DNA from: AG2 sp036493735
Lineage (GTDB): Bacteria; Gemmatimonadota; Gemmatimonadetes; Gemmatimonadales; Gemmatimonadaceae
Assembly (NCBI GenBank): GCA_036493735.1
Contig: DASXPH010000085.1
Location: 1 to 64,000, forward strand
Direction of reading: 5' to 3'
DNA length: 64,000 nt
A program made the position numbers and the translations under genes. A model generated the notes under the pieces. It did no database searches, was not told where the DNA came from, and saw only the letters and a list, made by a program, of their open reading frames with translations. How positions within the stretch are numbered: the stretch's first letter is position 1; each line of letters opens with the position of its first letter. Of the stretch, positions 26,665 through 35,213 are shown in pieces.

Positions 26665-27174
26665 GTGAGACGTCAGATGCTCGTTGCTGTTGTCGCGTTC
26701 GCGACCACAGTGTCGGCTTGTCACAAGGACAAATCGCAGAACAGCGCACTCGAGCAGGATTTGAATCTTGCAAACCAGCGGGATTCGAGCGCTCGGTTCG
26801 ACAGTCTGTCAGCCGCCGAGCGCGGCAACGCGAACGCGGCGGCAGGCACGCGCGCCAGGAGTACGAGCACGGCGCCGGCGCGCGAACCGGTCACTCACTC
26901 CGGCGCGAGGCCCGCGAGCTCGTCTGGCGGTGGGGCATCCGCATCGCCAGGTGCATCGGGAGGCGCGTCGCCCGCACCGGCGCCATCCGGCGGCACGACC
27001 ATACAGCGCAACACCAAGCGCGACGCGGCCATTGGGGCGGGAGCTGGTGCAGTGATCGGCGGCGCGACACACGGCGTGAAGGGAGGCGTCGTTGGCGCCG
27101 TCGTCGGCGGCGTCCTTGGCGGCGTCATCGGCAACAACGTCGATATCAAGAAGAAAAAGAAAAAGAACCCGTGA
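26665..27174 (+). CDS. Glycine-zipper lipoprotein with a poly-Lys tail
   Basis: A 169-residue protein. GTG 26665 is chosen because GGAGGAGG lies 6 bases upstream; a downstream ATG is at 26677. The signal peptide ends in a lipobox (VSAC). An Ala/Ser/Pro/Gly-rich linker follows, then a glycine zipper (AIGAGAGAVIGGATHG, GVVGAVVGGVLGGVIGN) as in YMGG/SlyB-type outer-membrane lipoproteins. The protein ends DIKKKKKKNP, an unusual six-lysine run that could contact phospholipid or nucleic acid (speculative). Confidence 0.7.
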   Translation: MRRQMLVAVVAFATTVSACHKDKSQNSALEQDLNLANQRDSSARFDSLSAAERGNANAAAGTRARSTSTAPAREPVTHSGARPASSSGGGASASPGASGGASPAPAPSGGTTIQRNTKRDAAIGAGAGAVIGGATHGVKGGVVGAVVGGVLGGVIGNNVDIKKKKKKNP

Positions 27175-27183
27175 TCGATGGCG

Positions 27184-27260
27184 GGTCGGTGGTCGGTGAA
27201 CGGTGAACGGTGGCTGTAAGCTGATAGCTACCGTTCACCGACCACCGTTCACCGTTCATC
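27184..27260. repeat. Self-complementary repeat between convergent genes
   Basis: The 17-bp arms GGTGGTCGGTGAACGGT (27188-27204) and its exact complement (27230-27246) surround a 25-base spacer. The units GGTCGGTGAACGGT and GAACGGT are also tandemly repeated. It sits between the convergent lipoprotein and SusD genes and can act as a terminator in both directions. Confidence 0.75.
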
Positions 27261-27266
27261 GTTTAC

Positions 27267-28655
27267 TCATTGCCCCGGCACCTGCGAGCACCCTGGCTGC
27301 GGCTGCGGCGAGCGCTGGTTGCATTCGTCCTGAGGAAACATCACGTAAGGGAACGTCTTCTCATTGATCGCCGTATTGATCTTCGGCAGCAGGCCAAGTC
27401 GGTTGTAGCGCCGATAATCGACCCAGCGATGCCCGCCCTCGAAGAGCAGTGAGTAGGTCCGGTTGTAGAGCAGCTCGTCGACAAAAGCCGTCGAATCGGC
27501 GAACGCCGCCAGTGGAGCGAGGCCCCCCGAGTTGACGCGAATGAAGTTGATGTCCGTCAGCGCGCCTGACTGGTCGCCGCTCTGGTAGCGCGCTTCGGCG
27601 CGCAGGAGAATCAACTCCTCGTTCTTGAGCACCGGCACCGACGACGTCGAAGTCGGATAGTTCGTGAACTTGTACGTCCCCTGCACTTGTTGCACGACGC
27701 GGGATACGCCGGTCGCGGTCTTGCTCGTGAGACGGAGATCCGGCTGGCCGTTCGCCCGCGTCTGCGCGCCCGAGAGGATCGACGGATGCACGTAGAGGCG
27801 CGTCGGCGTCGGATCGAACAGCGGATTCGTCGCGTCCCCAGATGCCGTGCTGTAGACGTGGTAGACGCCCTTGGCGAGTGACGCCGCCGTCGCCGTCGTG
27901 GCGTCGATGAATGATTCGTTCAGCGCGGTGAGCGCAGACGCCCACTGCTGCCGGTACACTTCGGTGCGCGCCTTGATGCCGCGATTGAACGGCAGGAACG
28001 TCGCCGGTGTGTTGAAGCCGGCGAATCCACTGTGGAGCGGGAAGGAGAACGCCGTCCCACCCGCCTGCAGATTCGTTTTCGCCTCGTCGAGCAGTTGGCT
28101 GATTCGCGTCAGTGCCGCGTCCCGTCCGACAATAGCGCCTAACGGCGCCGCCGGATCGGCCGACACGTCCACCATGATGCCGGCGACGTCGCGAATGCGA
28201 ATCTGCGTCAGCAGCTCCATTGCCATGATGGTCTTCACGAAGCCGCGAATGCCTTCCTTCTGCGTGCCCGTGAAGCTCTGCACCTTGTCCACGGCCGCGA
28301 GAATCACCGCCGCCTGCCGCAAGTTGCGATATCCGGCGGTCCAGCTCATGTCCTGCACGAAGCCGCCGGGCTCGATCGGGCCCTGGAGGTACCCGAGCAC
28401 GTTGCGAGGCTCGGCCTGATCGAGGTTGTACGACTCCTTGCCGAGGATCCCCATGGCTGACGCTTCTGTCGGCACGCGATCACGCAGGCTGATGACGAGA
28501 CCGACGATGGCGGTGTTGACGGTGCTCGCCGTCGGGTTGTTGGTGAGCTGCTCGAGGTTCGGGTTGTTGAAGTTCGGCACGGTGACATCCTGACACGCGC
28601 CTAACGTCATGGCGGCGACCACGAGCACCGCACCGCGGAGTCTTGAGAGCCGCAT
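27267..28655 (-). CDS. RagB/SusD-family outer-membrane lipoprotein (first pair)
   Basis: A 462-residue protein. ATG 28655 is chosen because a lipoprotein signal follows (VVAAMTLGAC); the longer reading overlaps the SusC gene. The RagB/SusD fold is indicated by NNPNLEQLTNNPT, the TPR-like helices and the C-terminal LLYNRTYSLLFEGGHRWVDYRRYN region. It is the surface ligand-binding partner of the TonB-dependent channel encoded 2 bp upstream. No dedicated glycanase gene follows, so the substrate is unclear. Confidence 0.9.
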   Translation of the reverse strand: MRLSRLRGAVLVVAAMTLGACQDVTVPNFNNPNLEQLTNNPTASTVNTAIVGLVISLRDRVPTEASAMGILGKESYNLDQAEPRNVLGYLQGPIEPGGFVQDMSWTAGYRNLRQAAVILAAVDKVQSFTGTQKEGIRGFVKTIMAMELLTQIRIRDVAGIMVDVSADPAAPLGAIVGRDAALTRISQLLDEAKTNLQAGGTAFSFPLHSGFAGFNTPATFLPFNRGIKARTEVYRQQWASALTALNESFIDATTATAASLAKGVYHVYSTASGDATNPLFDPTPTRLYVHPSILSGAQTRANGQPDLRLTSKTATGVSRVVQQVQGTYKFTNYPTSTSSVPVLKNEELILLRAEARYQSGDQSGALTDINFIRVNSGGLAPLAAFADSTAFVDELLYNRTYSLLFEGGHRWVDYRRYNRLGLLPKINTAINEKTFPYVMFPQDECNQRSPQPQPGCSQVPGQ

Positions 28656-28657
28656 GG

Positions 28658-31600
28658 TCAGAACCTCACTTGTAGGTTGACGAAGTACTGCTTGCTCGCT
28701 GGATAGGCGCCGAGCTCGCGGTTGCGTTGCAGCGCGTCTGGCGTGCCGCCGAAGTTCTGGAAGTCGGGGTCGCCGCCGCGGAAGTTCGTCCACGTCTTCA
28801 GATTGCGCCCGCTGAGGGTGAGCTTCGCATCGTGTCCGCCGGCGAGGAAGCGATTGGTGAAGCGTTCCGGAACGTCGTAGCCGAGCGTGAGCTCACGAAG
28901 CTTCCAGTACGAGACGTCCTGATAATAGATCCGGGTGAGGCGGAGATACGTGTCCGTGCGCCATTTGCCTAACGTTTTCGTCGGGTCTGGGCTCGGCGCG
29001 TCGTAATCGCGGGAGTTCTGGCCGAGATCGAAGTGGCGCCAGGTGCCGGCGGCGAGCATCCCGCCCTTCTGCCGGTCGAACAACCCGTAGAGGCTCAACC
29101 GACTCCAACGAATCTCGTTGCCGAGCCCCGCCGTGTATTTGGGATTCCCGTCGCCCATATACACGGGGACCACGTCGCCAACTTTGCGTGTCGCGCAAAC
29201 CGTCGGATCCACGGGGTGCGCCGGGCAGGTACCCGCAACCGCAACGGTGTCGTTGCCGACGAGCTGCGTCGCCGACTGTCCCTCCTTGATCTGGATGGCG
29301 CCCACCTGCGCCGTACTGAAGAGGAATGGCGCCACCGGCAGCTTGGTGATCACCGCGCGGTTCATCGCGAAGTTGACACGCGTGTTCCAGGTGATGCCGC
29401 GCGTGTTCTGCGCCGGGAACGCGTTCAGGACCGCCTCGAAGCCGCGGACGCGCATCGACGCGCCGTTGTACACCTCGCTCGAGAAGCCGCTCGTCGGAGC
29501 GAGCGTCCGCTGGATGAGCAGATCCGAAATGTTACGCTCGAATCCCGTCAGCTCGAGCTGCGCGCGATTCGTGAACATCGCAAAGTCGGCACCTCCCTCG
29601 AGCTCTCGCTGACGCTCGGGGCGGATATCGGAGAAGCCCCGCGTACCGGCGAGGGTGAAGCCGCCGATGCCCGCGATGCTGCTGGAGTTCAGGGCGGTGA
29701 ACTTCTGCCCGTACTGCGGCTGATTGCCCGTCTCCCCGTAGGCAGCGCGCAGCTTCACCTCGTCGATGAAGGCGACGTGCGGCTGCGCGAGGCGATACGA
29801 TGTCGCGAATTTCGGGAAGTAGTAGAATTTGGCGACGTCGCCGTTGTTGCTGCTGCGGTCAGCACGCATGCCGGCGGTGAGCAGGAAGCGCTCCCACATC
29901 AGCGCCTCGCTCTGCACGAAGACGCCGAAGTCCTCGACGTGCATCTTGTTGTTCTCGAGGTCACGCACGGTACCCGCCGACGGCTCGGCCAATCCGCCGA
30001 GCAGGTTCTGGCCGACGGTCCGCGTCTGGTCGAGGTCCCGCACTTCGTACTGCGTGCCGAGCTGCGACGTCAGGGAGAGCCAGCTCTTCGGCGTATAGAC
30101 ATCCACGCCGTTGAGATTGAGGTTGTACTGCAGGTTCTGGCCATACGATGAGACGGCCGTACCCGGCAGGCCGTCGTTAGGCTCGAACTGCAGCTCGGGC
30201 GGTGAGTAGACGTCGTTGCGCTGAGTGAATACGTCCACGCCGCCGACGGCGCTGAGCCGCACCTCGTGGGCGCCCTTCTGGAGGGCGTTGACGTTCAATC
30301 GGCCACTGTTGACGATGCGCCAGACGAGCTCGCGATTCTTGAATAGATCGATCGTCTGGTACGGATTGCTCGGATAGAACGGATTCACCGGATACGTTCC
30401 GTCGGGGCGCTGACGGAAATCGAAGAAGCTGGGCATCTTCGTGATCGTGTAGTAAATCGAATTGCCGGCGTTGTCGTTGCCGAACAATCCGCGATCACCG
30501 GAGGTCCGCATCACTTCGGTACCGGCATCCAGGCTCACACGCGAGCCGAAGTTCTGGTCGAGGTTGAGTCTGAGGCTCTTCTTGTCCGCGAACGTGTTCT
30601 TGACGATGCCGTCGTCGCGCTTGAGGAGCGTCGAGACGAAATACCGCGTGCTCTCGCTGCCGCCACTGACGTTGAGCGCCGTCTCATAGTTAAGCGGCTT
30701 CTCACCGAAGATCAGATCTTCGTAGCTGAAGTTGTTGTTTGGATTGTACGCCGTGGACCAGAACGCGTCGCCAAGCGTGTTATTCGGGTCGAACACCGTC
30801 TTCGCGGCGGCGAGACTCGGAAACACGCGCGATCCTTCCTTCGACGCCAGGCGCGCGGTGCCGAGGCCGGAGCGCAGCGCGAACTCCGTCCGGCCGGCGT
30901 GGCCGCGCTTCGTGGTGATCATGATGACGCCGCCCGAGGCCTTCGACCCGTAGATCGCCGCCGCCGCCGCGCCCTTCAGCACCTCGATGTCTTCGATGTC
31001 GTCGGGATTGAGGTCGGCGATGCGATTGATGGGACTTTCCTGATTCGATACCGAGATCGCGGTGCCCGAGGCCTTCGTCACACGATTGATTCCCGGAGCG
31101 ATCGCGACGTCGCTCGTGATGACGCCGTCGACGACATACAGCGGCGTCGCATTGCCGAGGATCGACGACGTGCCGCGCAGGCGGATGCGATTGCCGCCGC
31201 CCGGTGCTCCGGTGTTCTGCTGAATCTGCGCGCCGGCAACCTTGCCCTGCAGCGCGTTCTCGATGCTGACGGCGGGCACTTTCGTCAGCTGTTCCGCGTC
31301 CACGGTCGCGACCGAGTTCGCGAGGTTGCGACGCGAGATGCCCGAGGCCTGCCCGGTGACCACGATCTGGTCCAGCTTCAGCACGTCCTTGTGCATAACG
31401 ATCGTGAGCGTCGTCAGGCCGCTGGTGACCGCGACTTCCCGTTGTGGATAGCCGAGCCGTTTCACGACGAGAATGACGTCCTGCATCGGAAGCGTCAGTG
31501 AGAAGTTGCCGTCGTCGCGCGCGAGCGTGCCGACGGTGGGATTCCCCTTGACGGCGATCTGCGCGCCGACGAGTGGTTCGCCCGTATCGGCGTCATGGAC

Positions 31601-31693
31601 GCTCCCCTGCACGGTGCGCGATTGCGCGTGCGCGGTGAGAGCGGAGACGCAGACGAGGAGCGAGGCGACGAGCCAGCAGGAAAAGCGTGTCAT
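28658..31693 (-). CDS. SusC/RagA-family TonB-dependent outer-membrane transporter (first pair)
   Basis: A 1011-residue protein with a signal peptide (ending AHA-Q), an N-terminal carboxypeptidase-regulatory-like domain (GSVHDADTGEPLVGAQIAV, then FSLTL), a plug with the SusC signature (AAAAIYGSKASGGVIMITTKRG) and a 22-strand barrel ending in an aromatic residue (VNLQVRF). It forms the channel over which the adjacent SusD lid works. Transcribed first, followed directly by susD. Confidence 0.93.
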   Translation of the reverse strand: MTRFSCWLVASLLVCVSALTAHAQSRTVQGSVHDADTGEPLVGAQIAVKGNPTVGTLARDDGNFSLTLPMQDVILVVKRLGYPQREVAVTSGLTTLTIVMHKDVLKLDQIVVTGQASGISRRNLANSVATVDAEQLTKVPAVSIENALQGKVAGAQIQQNTGAPGGGNRIRLRGTSSILGNATPLYVVDGVITSDVAIAPGINRVTKASGTAISVSNQESPINRIADLNPDDIEDIEVLKGAAAAAIYGSKASGGVIMITTKRGHAGRTEFALRSGLGTARLASKEGSRVFPSLAAAKTVFDPNNTLGDAFWSTAYNPNNNFSYEDLIFGEKPLNYETALNVSGGSESTRYFVSTLLKRDDGIVKNTFADKKSLRLNLDQNFGSRVSLDAGTEVMRTSGDRGLFGNDNAGNSIYYTITKMPSFFDFRQRPDGTYPVNPFYPSNPYQTIDLFKNRELVWRIVNSGRLNVNALQKGAHEVRLSAVGGVDVFTQRNDVYSPPELQFEPNDGLPGTAVSSYGQNLQYNLNLNGVDVYTPKSWLSLTSQLGTQYEVRDLDQTRTVGQNLLGGLAEPSAGTVRDLENNKMHVEDFGVFVQSEALMWERFLLTAGMRADRSSNNGDVAKFYYFPKFATSYRLAQPHVAFIDEVKLRAAYGETGNQPQYGQKFTALNSSSIAGIGGFTLAGTRGFSDIRPERQRELEGGADFAMFTNRAQLELTGFERNISDLLIQRTLAPTSGFSSEVYNGASMRVRGFEAVLNAFPAQNTRGITWNTRVNFAMNRAVITKLPVAPFLFSTAQVGAIQIKEGQSATQLVGNDTVAVAGTCPAHPVDPTVCATRKVGDVVPVYMGDGNPKYTAGLGNEIRWSRLSLYGLFDRQKGGMLAAGTWRHFDLGQNSRDYDAPSPDPTKTLGKWRTDTYLRLTRIYYQDVSYWKLRELTLGYDVPERFTNRFLAGGHDAKLTLSGRNLKTWTNFRGGDPDFQNFGGTPDALQRNRELGAYPASKQYFVNLQVRF

Positions 31694-32431
31694 GCGTGCC
31701 TCGAGTTGGTGGGGTACCTAACGGCGAGGCAGAGCGTGCATCACGAGCGTGACGGCGTCAAGAGACGTGACGCATAGCCACGCGAATGCGGGAAGGGCGC
31801 GCCGAGGAGACCGAGAGTGAGGGGACGAACCGATGAAGGCGTTCCCATAGAACCGCGACCCCTTCGCCCGGTCGGTTAGCGGATGCTTTCGGCCGCCTCG
31901 TAGATGACCATCGGATCGTCGCGCGGGAAGACAAATGCTCGTGCCGCCGGGCATGGCGCGGACGCCTCATGTCGAAGATCGCCGCGTCGTGGGATACGCC
32001 GAGTAGCTCGTTAGGTGCCGGCCACGCCATGCCGTCATCGGCGAGAACTTGCCCGTCTCGAGAGTCATCGGAAAGATGAGCGGCGGCTTCCCGGACCAGA
32101 CAACCGGCGCGCGATCGGTGATCCGGTCGGTCAGAAAGCGCGCGAGACCGGCCGCGGCGGCGGCTACGCGAGCTGGCATCATGAGAAAGGCTCTTTGGAC
32201 TCGTGATGGGCGCACAAGGTCGGGTCGCGTCGGGCTCACTTCCATATGGATGGGGCCGAAGCGGCTGGCGGACGTGGCGATGCGCGATTTGCGCGGCTTG
32301 AGCTTTCCCGTTCCGCCGGTGATCGTTAACGGCGGCTCCCCATTCATCCAGCGCTTCGGCCCGGACGCGCGTCATCCATAGATGGCGCCGCACGGCGCTA
32401 TCCCCTTCTCACCTCCTGCGGTTCTTTCCCC
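31694..32431. other. 738-bp region without a convincing gene; possibly decayed coding sequence
   Basis: Several frames are open for 100-200 codons on the minus strand, but they are Arg/Ser-rich and start and end at random. One frame-hopping stretch looks protein-like: PLTITGGTGK near 32330, VVWSGKPPLIFPMTLE near 32080, and DDPMVIYEAAESIR followed by a stop near 31880. These pieces are in different frames, which suggests a gene broken by frameshifts, but I cannot name the family. The CCTAACG word occurs at 31716 and 32008. The promoter for the SusC gene should lie at the left end. Confidence 0.35.
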
Positions 32432-35038
32432 ATGTCCCGAAGCAGACCCCTCTTCGTCCTCCTCGCGGCGGCTGGCACCTTTGTCAGCTGCTCGAAGGCA
32501 CCGCCGTCGACGCAACCGTCGCCAGCACAGAATCCGACTCAGACACCTAACCGTGTCGGCGCCCTTGGCGCGGCCGCGCCGAGCGACACCCAGGAACGTG
32601 GCGCGGGCGGCGGGGGCGGTTTCGGCGCTGCCCGGCCTCGCCCTTACAACAGAGTCATCACCCGCGACGCGGTGACGCGACGCGGGCTGTTCGCCGTGCA
32701 TCGTGTCGGCGATCGCCTGTACTTCGAGATTCCGGAGCGCGAGATGGGCAAGGACGAGCTGCTCGTCGGACGCTATGCGTTCGCGGCGGCTCCAGTTCCA
32801 CAGGGCCGCGGCGGAGGCGCCGGTGGTCCGGGCGGCGGCTTCGGCGAGTACGCCGGCGACGAATTCGTCGAGCGGACGCTCCGCTGGGAGCGGAACGGCA
32901 ATCGCGTCGTCCTCCGTTCGCCGTCGTTCGCGATCACGGCGGACACTTCGCTCGCGGTGTATCGCGCGGTCGAGCACTCGAATTACGGTCCGATCATCGC
33001 GGTGCTGAACGTCGAATCGTATGGCGCGGACAGCGCCGCGGTGGTGGACGTGACGCGCCTCTTCACGAGCAACGTCCCGGAGATCGCCGCCATTCGCGGC
33101 ACGATCGACGGCTCGCGGTCGTACGTCGAGCGCGCGCTCGCCTTCCCCGACAACGTCGAGATCGAAGCGACGCAGACTGGTATCGCCGCTCCCGCGGCCG
33201 CCGCGGGCCGCGGTGGCGCCGGCTTCGGCGCAGCATCGAGCCAACAGGCGCAGAGCGTCGTCGGGCACTGGAGCATCGTCAGGCTTCCCGAGCAGCCGAT
33301 GCAGCCGCGACGCGCCGACGAGCGCATCGGCTTCTTCAACGTCCGCACCGTCGACTTCGGCAGCCGCGACCAGCGCGCCGTCACGAAGGAGTACATCACG
33401 CGCTGGCGTTTAGAGTGCTCTAATCGGCGTGAGGGCAACCTCTGCTATCCAAAGAAGCCGATCGTGTACTACGTCGATCCGGCGACGCCGAAGCAGTGGC
33501 AGCCGTACATTCGTCAGGCGATCCTCGACTGGCAGCCCGCATTCGAGGCGGCGGGCTTCAAGGATGGCATCGTGCCTGGCGACGTGCCGGCCAACGATCC
33601 CGACTGGTCGCCCGAGGACATTCGCCACACGATGGTGCGCTGGCTGCCGTCGACAGTCGAGAATTCCGTCGGTCCGCACGTGAGCGACCCCCGCACCGGT
33701 GAGATCCTCAACGGCTCGTCGCGCATCTTCCACAACCTCATCGCGTTGATGCAGGCGTGGTACTTCACGCAGGCGGCACAGGTCGACCCACGCGCACGGA
33801 CAATCCCCTTCCCCGATTCGTTGATGGGCAAGCTGCTGGAATGGGGCGTCGCGCACGAGATCGGGCACACGTTAGGCCTGCAGCACGATCAGATCGGCAG
33901 CTCCACGTACCCAGCCGATTCTGTGCGCAGTGCGTCATGGGTGCACAAGATGGGTCACAGCCCGAGCATCATGGATTACTCGCGCATGAACTACGTCGCG
34001 CAGCCGGAGGACCGCATTCCGGTCAGCGACATCACGCCGCGTGTCGGGCCGTGGGACAAGTACACCATCATGTGGGGCTACAAGGAGATCCCATCCGAGA
34101 CCGGCGACGACGAGCGCGCGACGCTCGAGCAATGGACGCGGATGCAGGACACCGTTCCCTGGTATCGTTTCTCGGGCAACAACGCTTTTGGCCAGTACGG
34201 TACGCTCAACGAGGCCGTCGGCGACGCCGATCCGGTGAAATCCACGCGGCTCGGCTTCAAGAACATCGCGCGGGTCGTCGGTTACATCCCGACCGCGGGC
34301 GAGCGGGCGGGTGAAGACAATGAGCTGCTGAAGGAGCTCTACGATCGTACCGTGGGTCAGTGGGCGACCGAAGCTGGGCACGTCGCGACGATCATCGGCG
34401 GTGGCACCGTGCAGTACAAGGCGGGCGGTCAGGCCGGTGCCGTGTACACGGCGCTCTCGCGCGGTCGGCAGGTCGAGGCGCTGCGCTTCCTGAACGACGA
34501 GGTATTCAAGACGCCGACGTATCTGATTCGCCCCGACATCGCGTCACGCATCGAGGCGGAAGGCATGCTGGAGCGCATCGGCGGGGCACAGAATCGTGTG
34601 CTGGCGTCGGTGCTCAACGATGGTCGAATGAATCGCCTTCTCGAAGAGGAAGCGCTCGCTGGCAAGGCGTCGGGGGAGGTGTACTCGCTCGCCGACATGC
34701 TCGACGACTTGCGCAAGGGCGTGTGGAGTGAGCTCTCCGACGGATCACCAAAGGTCGACGCGTATCGTCGCCAGCTCCAGAACAGCTATCTCTCCATCAT
34801 CGATCGCAAGTTGAATCCGCCGACGGCGGTGACACCGGCGCAGCTGCCGAACGGCGGCGGCTTCGGCGCGCCACCGGTGCAGCTGTCAGAGGATGCTAAA
34901 TCCGAGCTGCGTGGCGAGCTGATCACGCTGCAGGCGGAGATCCGGCGGGCGACCCCACGAGCCTCGGATCGCGAGACGCAGCTGCACCTGTCCGGGGCCG
35001 AGCACCGGATCTCGGAGATTCTCGAGCCGAAGAAGTAG
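32432..35038 (+). CDS. Zinc-dependent metalloprotease, DUF5117/DUF4953 type, probable lipoprotein
   Basis: An 868-residue protein. The signal peptide ends in FVSC, a possible lipobox. The zinc site is HEIGHTLGLQH at 475-485, followed by SIMDYSRMNYVAQPED, a metzincin-like Met-turn region. The N-terminal half fits DUF5117 (NRVITRDAVTRRGLFAVHRVGD, IPEREMGKDELLVGR) and the C-terminal half DUF4953. Several Gly-rich low-complexity insertions interrupt it (GGGGGFG, GRGGGAGGPGGGFG, GRGGAGFG, NGGGFG). These proteases are typical of Gemmatimonadota and Bacteroidota; the substrate is unknown. Confidence 0.88.
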   Translation: MSRSRPLFVLLAAAGTFVSCSKAPPSTQPSPAQNPTQTPNRVGALGAAAPSDTQERGAGGGGGFGAARPRPYNRVITRDAVTRRGLFAVHRVGDRLYFEIPEREMGKDELLVGRYAFAAAPVPQGRGGGAGGPGGGFGEYAGDEFVERTLRWERNGNRVVLRSPSFAITADTSLAVYRAVEHSNYGPIIAVLNVESYGADSAAVVDVTRLFTSNVPEIAAIRGTIDGSRSYVERALAFPDNVEIEATQTGIAAPAAAAGRGGAGFGAASSQQAQSVVGHWSIVRLPEQPMQPRRADERIGFFNVRTVDFGSRDQRAVTKEYITRWRLECSNRREGNLCYPKKPIVYYVDPATPKQWQPYIRQAILDWQPAFEAAGFKDGIVPGDVPANDPDWSPEDIRHTMVRWLPSTVENSVGPHVSDPRTGEILNGSSRIFHNLIALMQAWYFTQAAQVDPRARTIPFPDSLMGKLLEWGVAHEIGHTLGLQHDQIGSSTYPADSVRSASWVHKMGHSPSIMDYSRMNYVAQPEDRIPVSDITPRVGPWDKYTIMWGYKEIPSETGDDERATLEQWTRMQDTVPWYRFSGNNAFGQYGTLNEAVGDADPVKSTRLGFKNIARVVGYIPTAGERAGEDNELLKELYDRTVGQWATEAGHVATIIGGGTVQYKAGGQAGAVYTALSRGRQVEALRFLNDEVFKTPTYLIRPDIASRIEAEGMLERIGGAQNRVLASVLNDGRMNRLLEEEALAGKASGEVYSLADMLDDLRKGVWSELSDGSPKVDAYRRQLQNSYLSIIDRKLNPPTAVTPAQLPNGGGFGAPPVQLSEDAKSELRGELITLQAEIRRATPRASDRETQLHLSGAEHRISEILEPKK

Positions 35039-35050
35039 ACACGATCTTTA

Positions 35051-35130
35051 ACGCAGAGGACGCGGAGTGCACGGAGGGCGCGGAGTAGGGCAATGGCATC
35101 ATCGCTTTCCTCCGCGCCCTCCGCGTCAAG
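35051..35130. repeat. Self-complementary repeat with a 14-bp perfect stem
   Basis: CGGAGGGCGCGGAG at 35072-35085 pairs exactly with CTCCGCGCCCTCCG at 35110-35123; the flanks repeat the word ACGCAGAGGACGCGGAG in degenerate form. It lies just after the metalloprotease stop codon and may act as a terminator. Confidence 0.7.
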
Positions 35131-35213
35131 AGAACAGTGTCTCTTTACCGCATTCGTACAACACGCAGGCTACGCAAGGCCTAGCTTGATGGCGGAGGTT
35201 AGTCGCCGTCCGG

